From: DASZBX01 sp035943635 | GTDB taxonomy: Bacteria; Actinomycetota; Actinomycetes; Streptomycetales; Catenulisporaceae | Direction of reading: 5' to 3' | NCBI GenBank assembly: GCA_035943635.1 | Contig: DASZBX010000066.1 | Coordinates: forward strand, 1 to 64,000 | DNA: 64,000 nt | Notes under the pieces: model-generated | Told to the model about the DNA's origin: nothing | Databases searched by the model: none | What the model saw: only the letters and a program-made list of their open reading frames with translations | Program-made: the position numbers and the translations under genes | In this document: positions 1 through 8,159 of the stretch, piece after piece | Layout of the letters: every line of letters starts with the position of its first letter | Position numbering within the stretch: the stretch's first letter is position 1

Positions 1-141
1 ACGCTCCTGTCGGACCTCGAGAAGCTCAGCCTGCGCGGCGGGGACCCGGCTGCCTTCGGCCGACGCCTGGCCGCGCTACGCACTGTTCACCAGCGCAAAC
101 CCAGCTTCATCGACCGCCTGGACGCTGCCGGACTACCCTGA
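1..141 (+). CDS. C-terminal end of an unidentified protein (partial)
   Basis: Reading frame 1 is open from the window edge to a TGA at 139-141 and gives the last 46 residues of a protein, rich in Arg/Leu/Ala and ending in RLDAAGLP. The tail has the look of the C-termini of actinomycete SWIM-zinc-finger-type or DUF proteins with a basic helical end, but no diagnostic motif lies inside the window, so no function is claimed. The gene begins upstream of base 1. Confidence 0.4.
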   Translation, partial: TLLSDLEKLSLRGGDPAAFGRRLAALRTVHQRKPSFIDRLDAAGLP

Positions 142-557
142 GCCGGACTTTCAGACCGGAAACACGCAGCCCGGTCGCCGAGTACGGATCTGGATCGCGC
201 CGATCCAGATGTCGTCAGCGAACACTCGGCCGGCCGAAGATCAGCGTGCTTGTAGGCGAAATCAGCGTGGCCGGACGGACAGATCGTCGGCCGGAAACAA
301 CGTTCGAGGCCGCCGACTGACGCCATTGCCAGGGCTGTCGCAAACAAGCTCGATCCGGATTGAGCCGAGATTCCAGCACCCTGATGAGCACCGCGACGCG
401 AATCCACCCACTGCCCGTCCAGCATCCGTCCAGCACCGGCAACAACCTGAGCCAATGCGCATGGGGATAGTAAGGGAAGTCTCCCCGTTTGAAAACGGTC
501 CAACGGTACGCTACGGTCATATAAGGGCTCCATCAATACGCCCCTTGATTTCAGGAA
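142..557. other. Gene-free stretch before the tRNA fragment
   Basis: No reading frame here has a convincing start, ribosome binding site or recognisable protein. A perfect 6-bp hairpin (CCGTTT/AAACGG, 485-498, 2-base loop) lies about 60 bp before the tRNA-Lys fragment. It is not followed by a T-run, so it is not a standard terminator; it may belong to the attachment region of an integrated element. Confidence 0.4.
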
Positions 558-607
558 GCTGACTCTTAATCAGCGGGTTCGGGGTTCAAGTCCCTGACGG
601 CGCACCA
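558..607 (+). tRNA. tRNA-Lys (CUU) 3' fragment, candidate attachment site
   Basis: The sequence folds as the 3' two thirds of a tRNA: anticodon stem GCTGA/TCAGC around loop CTCTTAA (anticodon CTT at 565-567, Lys), a T-arm with loop TTCAAGT (585-591), acceptor strand ACGGCGC (597-603) and an encoded CCA. The matching 5' acceptor strand GCGCCGT and a D-arm are absent where they should be (about 532-557). A 3' tRNA fragment is what site-specific integration of an actinomycete element leaves at the distal att site. A broken tyrosine recombinase about 4 kb away fits this reading. Confidence 0.75.
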
Positions 608-620
608 TCTTTATCACAGG

Positions 621-644
621 CCCAGGTCGTTGACCTGGGTTTTT
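621..644 (+). terminator. Rho-independent terminator after the tRNA fragment
   Basis: CCCAGGTC (621-628) pairs perfectly with GACCTGGG (632-639) across a 3-base loop and is followed directly by TTTTT (640-644). It lies 14 bp after the CCA end of the tRNA-Lys fragment, so it looks like the original tRNA gene's terminator, retained with the fragment. Confidence 0.8.
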
Positions 645-1350
645 GTGTTACAGGTTCAACCACCTTACGGCCAGTCGAGAACCTCGTCCACATTCCGTCC
701 AGATTTTCATCGAGGTCAGTTCCGGCGGCCCCCGGCCGCTATCCGTTTTCTGCTTCGTTGTGTCGCGGTTCCAGATTCGATCCGGGTGTGCCGAACTCGA
801 CCAAGGGACCAATCGACCATCGATCTCATGTCTCGCCTCTTCAACTCATCAAGATCGCCCATTCCGCGCCGCGTGAGATGCCAGCAAAATGACCAACCCA
901 TCCAGCAAGCTTTCACAGGGCGTCCAGCAGCGCCGATCCCTTGTTACTGCCGTGCCTACCGAACTCGAGAGTCCGTAGGGCGAGACAAGGTTCTCCCGAT
1001 CCTAGTCGTCCAGCACTCCTCGTCTCGTCCGTCCGGCAAAAGAAGCCCAGGGCGTTGACCAGACTTGCTCTGACCTGGTCCTTCAATCTTCTTGCGGCAC
1101 GCCTCGACAGGCGATCACAGAGGCGGATTCATCTCTGAATCTGTAGGGCGAGGATGACATGACCGGCCGTCGCGAACTTCTTCACCCTGACTGGGCGCGA
1201 TGCCGAGTGTTCTCGTCGCCCCCATGTTGCAACATCCCAAACCCGGCTGTCGACCATCCTGACGACAGTGTAAAGATCGACTCGGCGCCGACGCGAAGTC
1301 CTGCGATCCCTCGGAAGAACCTGCGGACTTGCTCGGCAGTGGCGATAAGG
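645..1350. other. Gene-free stretch, probably decayed DNA
   Basis: About 700 bp between the tRNA terminator and the transposase. Several short open frames exist on both strands, but none shows a plausible start with a ribosome binding site, a protein family or actinomycete codon bias. It probably consists of eroded element DNA. Confidence 0.4.
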
Positions 1351-1352
1351 GC

Positions 1353-2591
1353 TCATCGTGATTCAACGTCTGCGGGTTCGGGCGTGTCGGCTTGGGGGCT
1401 CAGTGTGTAGTTCCATTGGCCGTGGACGTCGTGGCGGGTCAGCGGAAGGGCCTTCATGGTTTTGTCGCTGATCTTGATGCCGGTGGGGTAGCTGCCGGTG
1501 TCCAGGACCGCGTCAACGGTCAGGCCGGTGTCGGTGGTGGTCGCGCCGATCAGGGAGACGACCGCCTCATGGCTGGTCAGCGGTGTGCCACGCCAGTTCA
1601 TAGTGATCGCGGAGAACAGGCGGTGCTCTATCCGGTTCCACTTGCTCGTTCCCGGCGGCAGGTGCAGCACGGTGATCGGAATACCGATCTCGGTGGCCAG
1701 GGCGGCCAACTCGGTCTTCCAGGCGCGTAGCCGGTTGCCGTTGGACCCGCCGGAGTCGGCGGTGATCGTGAGTGTCGTCGCGTCCGGATAGGCGGCCCGG
1801 CCCTGGGTGTTCCACCAGGTCCGCAGGGTGTTGACGGCGAAAGCGGCGGTGTCGTGATCCGTGCCGACGCTCACCCATCCGGTATTGGCCGCGATGTCGT
1901 AGATCCCGTAGGGGATGGCCTTGCCCAGTTCCTTGTCGGGGAAGTCGTGGACGTTGACCTTGACCGGGTTCCCTTCCGGGCGCCACTCCTTCCCGCCGTT
2001 CTTGAAGTTCCCGACCAGCTCCTTCTTCTGGCAATCCACGCTCACGACCGGCTGCCCGGCCGCGAGGGCGGCTTTGACCTGCTCGTTGAGGTAGACGAAC
2101 TGGGCGTCTCGGTCGGGATGCTGCTTGCCCTCGACGGTCTTGGCGTTGCCCTGCAGGCAGTAGCCGGCCTCGTGCAGGATTCGGGCCACCACATTCTCCG
2201 TGCACTGATGACCACGTTTGGTCAGCTCCTTGACCAGGTGCGAGAGCGATTTGGTGGTCCATCGCAGGGGGTTCATCGGGTCCCCGCGCGTCTCCGGCTC
2301 GACCAGGGCGTCAAGGTCGGTGGCCAATCCGGGATCCTGGTCCTCGGCTCGCTTGCGTCCACCGCCAGGACCGCGGGACCTGCCGACGGGCAGGGGTTGG
2401 AGGTCATCGAGCTCCTCGCGCCCGCGCAGGATCGTGTCGATGGCCACGCCGGTGGCCTCGAACACGATCCGTGCGCCGCTCCTGCCCAGGTCGCGGGCCT
2501 CGTTGCCGAGCCACAACCGGCGTTGACGCTCAGTCAGATGCAGCTTGATCGCATCGTAGCGCCGGGCCAGGGACTCCGTGTCGACGGGCAT
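1353..2591 (-). CDS. ISAzo13-type transposase, apparently intact
   Basis: A 412-residue protein that looks full length for the ISAzo13 group, whose DDE/RNase H-like transposases move DNA by cut and paste. Recognisable blocks are a basic N-terminal HTH-like region, the RWTTKSLSHLVKEL segment (about 105-120), VSVDCQKKELVGNF, HDTAAFAV, ITADSGGSNGNR and LPPGTSKWNRIEHRLFS (about 310-325), the usual landmarks of this family. The ATG at 2589-2591 is the first in-frame start. No frameshift is visible, unlike most other transposases nearby. The terminal inverted repeats could not be fixed by eye. It appears to have interrupted a minus-strand membrane-protein gene whose N-terminus remains at 2640-2832. 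Confidence 0.85.
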   Translation of the reverse strand: MPVDTESLARRYDAIKLHLTERQRRLWLGNEARDLGRSGARIVFEATGVAIDTILRGREELDDLQPLPVGRSRGPGGGRKRAEDQDPGLATDLDALVEPETRGDPMNPLRWTTKSLSHLVKELTKRGHQCTENVVARILHEAGYCLQGNAKTVEGKQHPDRDAQFVYLNEQVKAALAAGQPVVSVDCQKKELVGNFKNGGKEWRPEGNPVKVNVHDFPDKELGKAIPYGIYDIAANTGWVSVGTDHDTAAFAVNTLRTWWNTQGRAAYPDATTLTITADSGGSNGNRLRAWKTELAALATEIGIPITVLHLPPGTSKWNRIEHRLFSAITMNWRGTPLTSHEAVVSLIGATTTDTGLTVDAVLDTGSYPTGIKISDKTMKALPLTRHDVHGQWNYTLSPQADTPEPADVESR

Positions 2592-2639
2592 ACCGTAAAA
2601 CGTACCCGCCCCGCAGCGACTTTAGAAGTTGTTTCGCGA

Positions 2640-2832
2640 TATGCCCATAGCCGCGATACGCCGAAATGAACTCGACGAACGCCGTCAGGCGTATGTCCCG
2701 CCATTGCCGGTCGTGATCTCTGGCCCGCGATCGATCTTCACCTCGGTTCGAGACCCATCCACCCAACGCCACAGCGAGCAGCGTCACAACCGCCGTGAGA
2801 GCGTTGCCGACCATCCCCCACCCCCTCACCAT
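2640..2832 (-). pseudogene. N-terminal remnant of a membrane-anchored protein, cut by the transposase element
   Basis: From an ATG at 2830-2832 the minus strand reads one N-terminal membrane segment (TAVVTLLAVALGGWVSN), then a basic stretch with QWRDIRLTAFVEFISAYR. This resembles a common actinomycete hypothetical family that starts with one helix and continues with (R)RDHxRQWRDIR. The homology stops where the ISAzo13-type element begins, and no continuation was found beyond it. It is therefore a truncated gene; function unknown. Confidence 0.5.
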
Positions 2833-3120
2833 GACTTCTACCCCATCCGCTTCGACCACAAGCCAGCCGCTGCCCAGCAGGTGCTGGCGGCATGAAGACC
2901 ATCGTGGTCGCGGACCGGGAGGGGGCAGTACGTGTTGGATGTGAGCACGGGCAACGCCACGGAGCCGATCATCCACGGTGCCGCAGGACCTGCTGCCGGC
3001 GCAGCCGGCGTACCGGCCAGGCGCCGCACGGCCGCGCGAACACCGGGCCGGTGACCGGTCACCCCGCGCGGCGGGGCCGGCTGACACCGGCCTCGGCGAC
3101 CCGGTCGCCCCGAGACCGCC

Positions 3121-3217
3121 GGTTACTCTGCGTAATCAGCGGCCGCGGGGCCGTGTCATCGCCGCTTGTCCGCCCCGCCGGGCCAAGCTCCTTCCGGCCC
3201 CTCCTGGCTCACGATAA
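3121..3217 (+). repeat. 97-bp diverged direct repeat, copy 1
   Basis: This 97-bp block aligns without gaps to 4390-4486. By eye about three quarters of positions agree, including ACTCT-CGT-ATCAGCGG near the left end and TGGCTCACGATAA at the right end. Copy 2 lies just before the integrase pseudogene. The pair flanks the membrane-protein gene at 3507-4310. Confidence 0.65.
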
Positions 3218-3506
3218 CCTCGTCTATCAGTGCCTGGAGCAGCTGATGGTCCGGCTGTGCTCTCGACCGGACCGGCTGCTTCGTTTATGCGTCTGGCTGG
3301 TTATCGCCATGCCAATTGTCGTGGCGCCGGTGGAGGACCTGCGGGTCGTAGCGGAACAAGTCCCTCACCGGATGCCCCCGGGTGCGCGTACGAGGTCCAG
3401 GTCGGCCGCTCCTGCGGCTCCACCCGTGATTCAGGGGCGTGGCCGTGCAGTTCGCCTTATACTTCGGGTGAGGGGGCTGCGTCACCTGGGGTGGGCTGGA
3501 GGTCGG

Positions 3507-4310
3507 ATGCGCAGGATCGCGATCGTTCGGGCGGGGGCGTTGCTGATGGGAGCGGCCGCGATTGTCTTCTCGGTGCTGTGGGCGGTGGGGCCTTATCAGA
3601 GCACCGTGGCGTACCGCCATGCGTACCTGTGCTCGGGAGGTGTGCCGACTGCCGCCTCGGATGTGAACGGTTGCGTCGCGACCGAGTTCGGTGTCGTGAC
3701 GGGCCGGTCCACCTCCGTGGATGTGGACCCTGAAGGCGACACGAGTACCGACTATGCGGTGGACTACCGGCGCGCATCCGGCGCGCAGGAGAGCAGCGGG
3801 AACGTCACCGAGTCCCTTTATGACGCCGCCACCACCGGGAGACAGGTGCAATTGCAGATCTGGCAGGGCAGCGTGGTCGCGATCATCGCCCCGGGCGGCG
3901 CCAGCACCGGCATCGACCCGCCCGCCGAGGACGACCTGTTCGTGGCCGGCATGCTGGCCTGGGCCGGCGTCGGCCTGCTCGTCTGGTTCCTGATGGGCGA
4001 CGGCACGCTGCGCCACCTGTGTGGAAACTGTGGCCTGCGACTTCTCGGTTGGACCTTGGCCGGGATGCTGATGATCGGCGCCGCCCGCTTCGCCATGACT
4101 GCGGATCAACAGGGCTTGGGAACCACCGTGTTCGAAGGCGCCCTCTTCCTGATCATGGTGCCCGCAGCCTTCTGGATGAGTTTCACCAGCTTCGGGGCGG
4201 ATGCGCACAACGGGGAGCAGTCGCTGCTGCACAGGTCACTGGCCTGGCGAGTCGAACGCACACGGCGGCGGCGCGAACGGGCCGAGGTGGACGACACGAC
4301 GGCACCATAG
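3507..4310 (+). CDS. Membrane protein with an extracytoplasmic loop, function unknown
   Basis: 267 residues from an ATG at 3507, chosen because GGAGG sits 5-6 bases upstream; the open frame extends further left but has no comparable signal. One membrane segment lies at about 9-29, followed by an extracytoplasmic domain of about 110 residues with a cysteine pair (CSGG...VNGC) and many Thr/Ser, then three more hydrophobic segments at about 148-170, 180-203 and 210-235, and a basic tail. I do not recognise the family. It stands alone between the two copies of the 97-bp repeat. Confidence 0.7.
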   Translation: MRRIAIVRAGALLMGAAAIVFSVLWAVGPYQSTVAYRHAYLCSGGVPTAASDVNGCVATEFGVVTGRSTSVDVDPEGDTSTDYAVDYRRASGAQESSGNVTESLYDAATTGRQVQLQIWQGSVVAIIAPGGASTGIDPPAEDDLFVAGMLAWAGVGLLVWFLMGDGTLRHLCGNCGLRLLGWTLAGMLMIGAARFAMTADQQGLGTTVFEGALFLIMVPAAFWMSFTSFGADAHNGEQSLLHRSLAWRVERTRRRRERAEVDDTTAP

Positions 4311-4389
4311 CCGTCTAGTGTTAGAGTCCTGATACAAACTCCGGCCGGCACCGTTGCACAACCAAAATCGAGTCATGCCCCTCACATCC

Positions 4390-4486
4390 GGTCACTCTCC
4401 GTGATCAGCGGCGGCGCGGCCTTCTCGTCGTCGCTTTTCCGCTCCCGCCGGCCCGGCGCCTTCCGGACCTGTCTGGCTCACGATAA
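4390..4486 (+). repeat. 97-bp diverged direct repeat, copy 2
   Basis: Partner of 3121-3217, with the same length and orientation and no indels. It ends 19 bp before the start codon of the integrase pseudogene and may have been its upstream control region. The other copy has no integrase after it. Confidence 0.65.
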
Positions 4487-4504
4487 GCGCGGACGAACCT
4501 CGCG

Positions 4505-5523
4505 GTGATCGGAGTGCGCTCCGAAGAAGTCGCCGGAAAGAGCACGCTGCACCTGACCCGGTTCGCCGACTACTTCGCCGCCGGCTACGGACACCGGTGT
4601 ATCACCGCCGTCACCGTCCGGGAAGTCAACGGCCGGCTCACCCACCTGTCCAACGCCGGCAACACCAAACCCGGCGCACCGCCCGCCCCGATGGCCCCGG
4701 CCACGGTCGGCAACCACCTCGCGCACCTGTCCGGGTTCTTCACCTGGGTCGCCGCCCACCGGCCCGACCTGGTGCCGCACGGCGACCCGACCAAGAAGGC
4801 CGACCCGCCGCCGATCCCCGCCCCCACCCCCCGGGCGTTACCGGACGCGAAGGTGCGCACCCTGAAGAACACCGTGGACCGGATCGAGTCCTTCCACCAC
4901 CTCACGGCCGCCGCCACCGCGGCGCCGGGCCCACCGTGCACCGCCCCGCCCGGCCGCTGCGCGACCGCGCGATCGTGTTCGTCATCCTCGGAACCGGACT
5001 GTGCCGCGCCGAGATCACCGGCCTCGACCTCGCCCACGTCGAGCCCCGCGACCCGGACAAGCTACGCCGAGCACGCTCGGCCAAACTCACCGGAGTACGC
5101 GGCAAGGTCCGCACCCTGCGCACCGTGTTCCTCGGCCAGGACGCGCGCACCGCGCTGGCCGACTACCTCGACCACGAGCGGGCCGGCGACGCGGACGAGG
5201 GGTCCACCGCACTGTTCCTCGCCGCCAAAAGCGTCGCCGCCCGCCGCGACGGCGGCCGGCTCTCACCCCGTTCGATCAACAACATCGTCGCAGAAATCGG
5301 CCGGGCACACGACGCCCAGTTCGACGACGACGATGCCGAGCGACGTATCGGCGGACTCACGCCGCACGACGGACGCCACACCTTCGCCTACCGGCTCTCC
5401 AAGCAGTCCGGACACAACCGGACCGAACTCGAACGCCGCCTCGGACACGCCAACGAGCGTTACCTCAAGCTCTCCACCAACCCGCCGGACTACGAAGCCG
5501 CCGAACTCGTCGAAGACCTCTGA
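4505..5523 (+). pseudogene. Tyrosine recombinase (integrase), frameshifted
   Basis: The frame starting at GTG 4505 gives an N-terminal SAM-like core-binding domain (LTRFADYFAAGYGH ... VGNHLAHLSGFFTWVA). Around 4905-4960 the reading must shift to another frame, which gives the catalytic half: an Arg in GTGLCRAEI, the HxxR box HDGRHTF, LGHANERY, and a Tyr near the end. The catalytic residues are therefore present but split between two frames, so the enzyme should be inactive unless the shift is a sequencing error. It is the natural candidate for the integrase of the element that left the tRNA-Lys fragment at 558-607. Confidence 0.8.
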
Positions 5524-5543
5524 CCCCGCGCCCCTCCCTCGCC

Positions 5544-5605
5544 ACTGACACGCAGTGAGAAATACTGACATCGAAGTGAGAAAGCTCCACTGACATCTGG
5601 GCGAG
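5544..5605 (+). repeat. Three imperfect repeats of ACTGACA-N4/5-GTGAGAAA
   Basis: ACTGACA occurs at 5544, 5564 and 5589, each followed after 4-5 bases by GTGAGAAA or a degenerate form. Repeated short boxes like these occur at the ends of IS21-type elements and as integrase arm sites. They start 20 bp after the integrase stop codon. A related ACTGACACGAAGTGG box lies at 22765-22779. Confidence 0.5.
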
Positions 5606-5835
5606 ATTTCTCAGGAACCCGCGGACACACCCCGGCCAAGCACACCGAACAACCCCCGGGTTCGCGCTGAACAGGCTTCAGTTTGCGTGAACCCATAGAA
5701 TTCAAGGGGTAGCCGTAGTTTTGGCGGAATTTCCAACGCATATGCAGGTCGGAATGATTGCAGGCACTCATCCGAGCTTTGGGCGGCGAGTAACTGTGGC
5801 CTGCGTATCCGTTGATTGCGCGGCTGTTTCTACGG

Positions 5836-6240
5836 CTACCCCGAGCCTGAGGCGACGATGAGACAGAGTACGCCGACGAGGGCGGAGCACAGGCCAGCGA
5901 ACACCGCCCGTGTGGCGGCCCGCCGGATCGTTGTCCCCCGGTCGGAGGATGGAAGCCAGCGCGGAACAAGCACTGCCGCCAGGCCGATGATCGCGCAGTA
6001 GCAGGCTGCCACGAAGGTGGGCCACTGAATGGGTGAGAGGAAGGGCCCTTTTCCGCGGGAGGAGCTCAGGTCTCCGGCCTCGATGAGAGCACTGATCATT
6101 GTGCACAGGAGGTTGAACGGGGCGACGAGGAGCAGGGTCGCAAGTCCGAGCAGCAGCAGGCGCCGGTTCAGGCGGCGCACGCCGACTGGCGAGGCCTCGA
6201 CGGTGTCGTCCGCGGGAGGCGGGGGCTGGTCCTCGGGCAT
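5836..6240 (-). CDS. Small three-helix membrane protein, function unknown
   Basis: 134 residues. The ATG at 6238-6240 was chosen over a longer frame because GGAGGAAA stands about 8 bases upstream. A Pro/Asp-rich cytoplasmic head (DQPPPPADDTVEASP) is followed by three hydrophobic segments at about 28-50, 72-94 and 110-130. The pattern resembles small actinomycete DUF membrane proteins, but no family is claimed. It is divergent from nothing and has no operon partner. Confidence 0.6.
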   Translation of the reverse strand: MPEDQPPPPADDTVEASPVGVRRLNRRLLLLGLATLLLVAPFNLLCTMISALIEAGDLSSSRGKGPFLSPIQWPTFVAACYCAIIGLAAVLVPRWLPSSDRGTTIRRAATRAVFAGLCSALVGVLCLIVASGSG

Positions 6241-6372
6241 TGAGGCTTTCCTCCGCTCGTGGGGGCAGGCACGATAACAGTACTGCGATACGGCGCGGCC
6301 CTGCGGCCCGGTCCGGTGTCGTGGCCAGGTGCGGCGTGCGTGTTGGCCGCCCACTGGCCGCCCACTGGCCGG

Positions 6373-8010
6373 CTACGGGCCTGTGAAGGGCAGAGCGGGT
6401 GCGGCCGGGCCGCCTGGCTGACCGTAGAGCGGGCCGGCCGCGGGGCCGTGGTCGAGTTGGACGGCGTTGTAGTTCCCGGTGATGATGTCGGTGACGTTGT
6501 TCAGGGATTCGCTGCCGGTGTCGTAGTAGTGGGAGTGTGCGTCCGTGCCGACCTCGCCGAGGCCGTAGTGCTGCACGCCGAACTGGTTGGCGCCGAAGGG
6601 CTGGTAGACCGGGTCCGGGCCGAACCAGTCGAGCGCCGCGACGTCGTCGTCATAGTCGGCCCCCGCCCAGACGTGGCTCGGGTCTACCTGCAGGCCGTCC
6701 ACGTCGGGCACCCCGACGCCAGGGCTGCCGGTGAACACCAGGTCCGTGATCGGCAGCTGCGACTTCGCGGCGGCCAGGCCGCAGACCAGCGAGCCGTAGC
6801 TGTCCCCGACCAGGGACAGGTTGGTGAGCCCGGAGTTCACCGTGTGCAGGCTGGTGAGGAAGTTCGTCAGGGCGGGCACCGCGGCCTGCGCGTCCCCGTC
6901 GCTCATGACGCTGGTGAATCCGGGGGCGTTGTAGCCGAGCCAGGTGATGACGCTGTTCGAGGTGGACCCGGTGTCGGCGTCGGCCTGGGCGCTCATCCGG
7001 GTCGCGTCGACCAGGTTGTCGCCGAAGTTGGACAGCTTCGAACCGAGGCCCGGCACGTAGACGGACACGTTCGTGGCGGTGTCCGGGTCGCCGACGGCGA
7101 CGATGGCTTGGCCGTTGCCCTGGGTGCCGAAGCCCAACAGGTACATGGGAATCTTGACCGTCGTGCCGTTCACCACGGCGGTGCTGCCCGCCGCCACCTC
7201 GCTTTGTAGCGTCTGCAGGCTTGTGAGCTGGGACTGCAGGCCGGGCAGGAGCATCGAAGAGAGCATCCCCGATCCGGTCTGCTGGACCACGGCGATCTTC
7301 TGCTCGTACGCGCTGATCTGCGCCTGGAGCACGATCTGGTTGGCCTGGTTGCGGGCGACCGCCGGGATGCCGTCGAGCGGGCCGATCGCGACGGGGTTCG
7401 CCGTGATCAGGGCCTGCTGCTGGGCCGGGGACTGGGCCTGCCACCAGGCGTCGACGGTCGCCGGGTCAGTGCCAGCGGCGGGAACGGCCTGGCTGTAGAG
7501 GTAGGCGTCCTGCGCCTTGTCCTGAGCCAGGACGGTGTCCGCGTCGCTCTCCCGGTTCCCTCCATGCGGGGACTGGCCGAACTGCTCGGGATCGGTCAGC
7601 TTCGCGACCAGGTCGTCGACTGTGGTGCGGGCGTCGGTGAGTGCTTGCGTGGTCAGTTGCTGCACCTCGGCGACCCGTGCCCGGCCGGCCGAGCCGGCGC
7701 CGGTCATGCTGGCGGGGCCTGCCGTGACGGTCCCGTCGTCGTGGATGGTGAACTCGTTTTGCTGGGCCAGGGTGACCGCTGCGGCGAGGACCGACTTCGC
7801 CTCGCCGAGCCCGTCCGCGGTTGCTTGGAGTAGGGCGCTGAAGGCGACCAGGTAGGCTTCGGTGGCCGAGAGCTGTCCCTGGATCGCCTGCAGGGAGGTC
7901 CAGGCCGCCGTCGCGGCGTCGCCCGACCACACGTCGGGTGTGATGGCGTTGATGACATCGTACTGGAAAGCTTCGGCCTGAAAGGATCCGTCATCGGCAT
8001 GAAGTCGGGG
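6373..8010 (-). CDS. DUF1023-type alpha/beta hydrolase, probably N-terminally truncated
   Basis: The frame encodes a helical N-terminal region (PDVWSGDAATAAWTSLQAIQGQ, WXG-like) and a C-terminal alpha/beta-hydrolase domain with nucleophile elbow GDSYGS and TGSPGVGV, the layout of actinomycete DUF1023 proteins, which are putative secreted or envelope-associated hydrolases with unknown substrates. The end is a Pro/Gly-rich tail. No good in-frame start codon or ribosome binding site lies before the helical part: the coding look stops at about 8000-8020, where an integrase fragment on the other strand begins. The first residues were probably lost in a rearrangement. The 636-codon open frame continuing to 8283 crosses that junction and is not real coding sequence there. 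Confidence 0.65.
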   Translation of the reverse strand, partial: PRLHADDGSFQAEAFQYDVINAITPDVWSGDAATAAWTSLQAIQGQLSATEAYLVAFSALLQATADGLGEAKSVLAAAVTLAQQNEFTIHDDGTVTAGPASMTGAGSAGRARVAEVQQLTTQALTDARTTVDDLVAKLTDPEQFGQSPHGGNRESDADTVLAQDKAQDAYLYSQAVPAAGTDPATVDAWWQAQSPAQQQALITANPVAIGPLDGIPAVARNQANQIVLQAQISAYEQKIAVVQQTGSGMLSSMLLPGLQSQLTSLQTLQSEVAAGSTAVVNGTTVKIPMYLLGFGTQGNGQAIVAVGDPDTATNVSVYVPGLGSKLSNFGDNLVDATRMSAQADADTGSTSNSVITWLGYNAPGFTSVMSDGDAQAAVPALTNFLTSLHTVNSGLTNLSLVGDSYGSLVCGLAAAKSQLPITDLVFTGSPGVGVPDVDGLQVDPSHVWAGADYDDDVAALDWFGPDPVYQPFGANQFGVQHYGLGEVGTDAHSHYYDTGSESLNNVTDIITGNYNAVQLDHGPAAGPLYGQPGGPAAPALPFTGP

Positions 8011-8020
8011 GAGGTCTGGG

Positions 8021-8155
8021 TTGACACTGGCTCTGGCCAAGGATCTGCGCGAGTATCGGCTCGCGCCGACTGAGGAGGACATCGAGGCGTTCGAGGCCGA
8101 CACCTTCGCCGGGTTCGTGCTCGCGCCCTCCTCGGCCGGGTCGGCGGGGAGGAGG
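8021..8155 (+). pseudogene. N-terminal fragment of a tyrosine recombinase
   Basis: The frame reads LALAKDLREYRLAP then EEDIEAFEADTFAGFVLA, the opening of a family of actinomycete integrases (DLxxFxLAPTEEDVEAFExDVLAGFVLARASAG). After about 45 codons the similarity ends and the IS4-type transposase region starts. It is a remnant only, separate from the integrase at 4505. Confidence 0.5.
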
Positions 8156-8159
8156 GTGC

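Noticed and set aside
485..498. Perfect hairpin CCGTTT/AAACGG as a terminator
   Set aside because: The loop has only two bases and no T-run follows. It may be part of an attachment region, but no function is supported.
2892..3506. Extended N-terminus of the membrane protein at 3507
   Set aside because: The added 205 residues are Arg/Pro-rich without family or ribosome binding site and would span one copy of the 97-bp repeat. The ATG at 3507 has GGAGG at the right distance.
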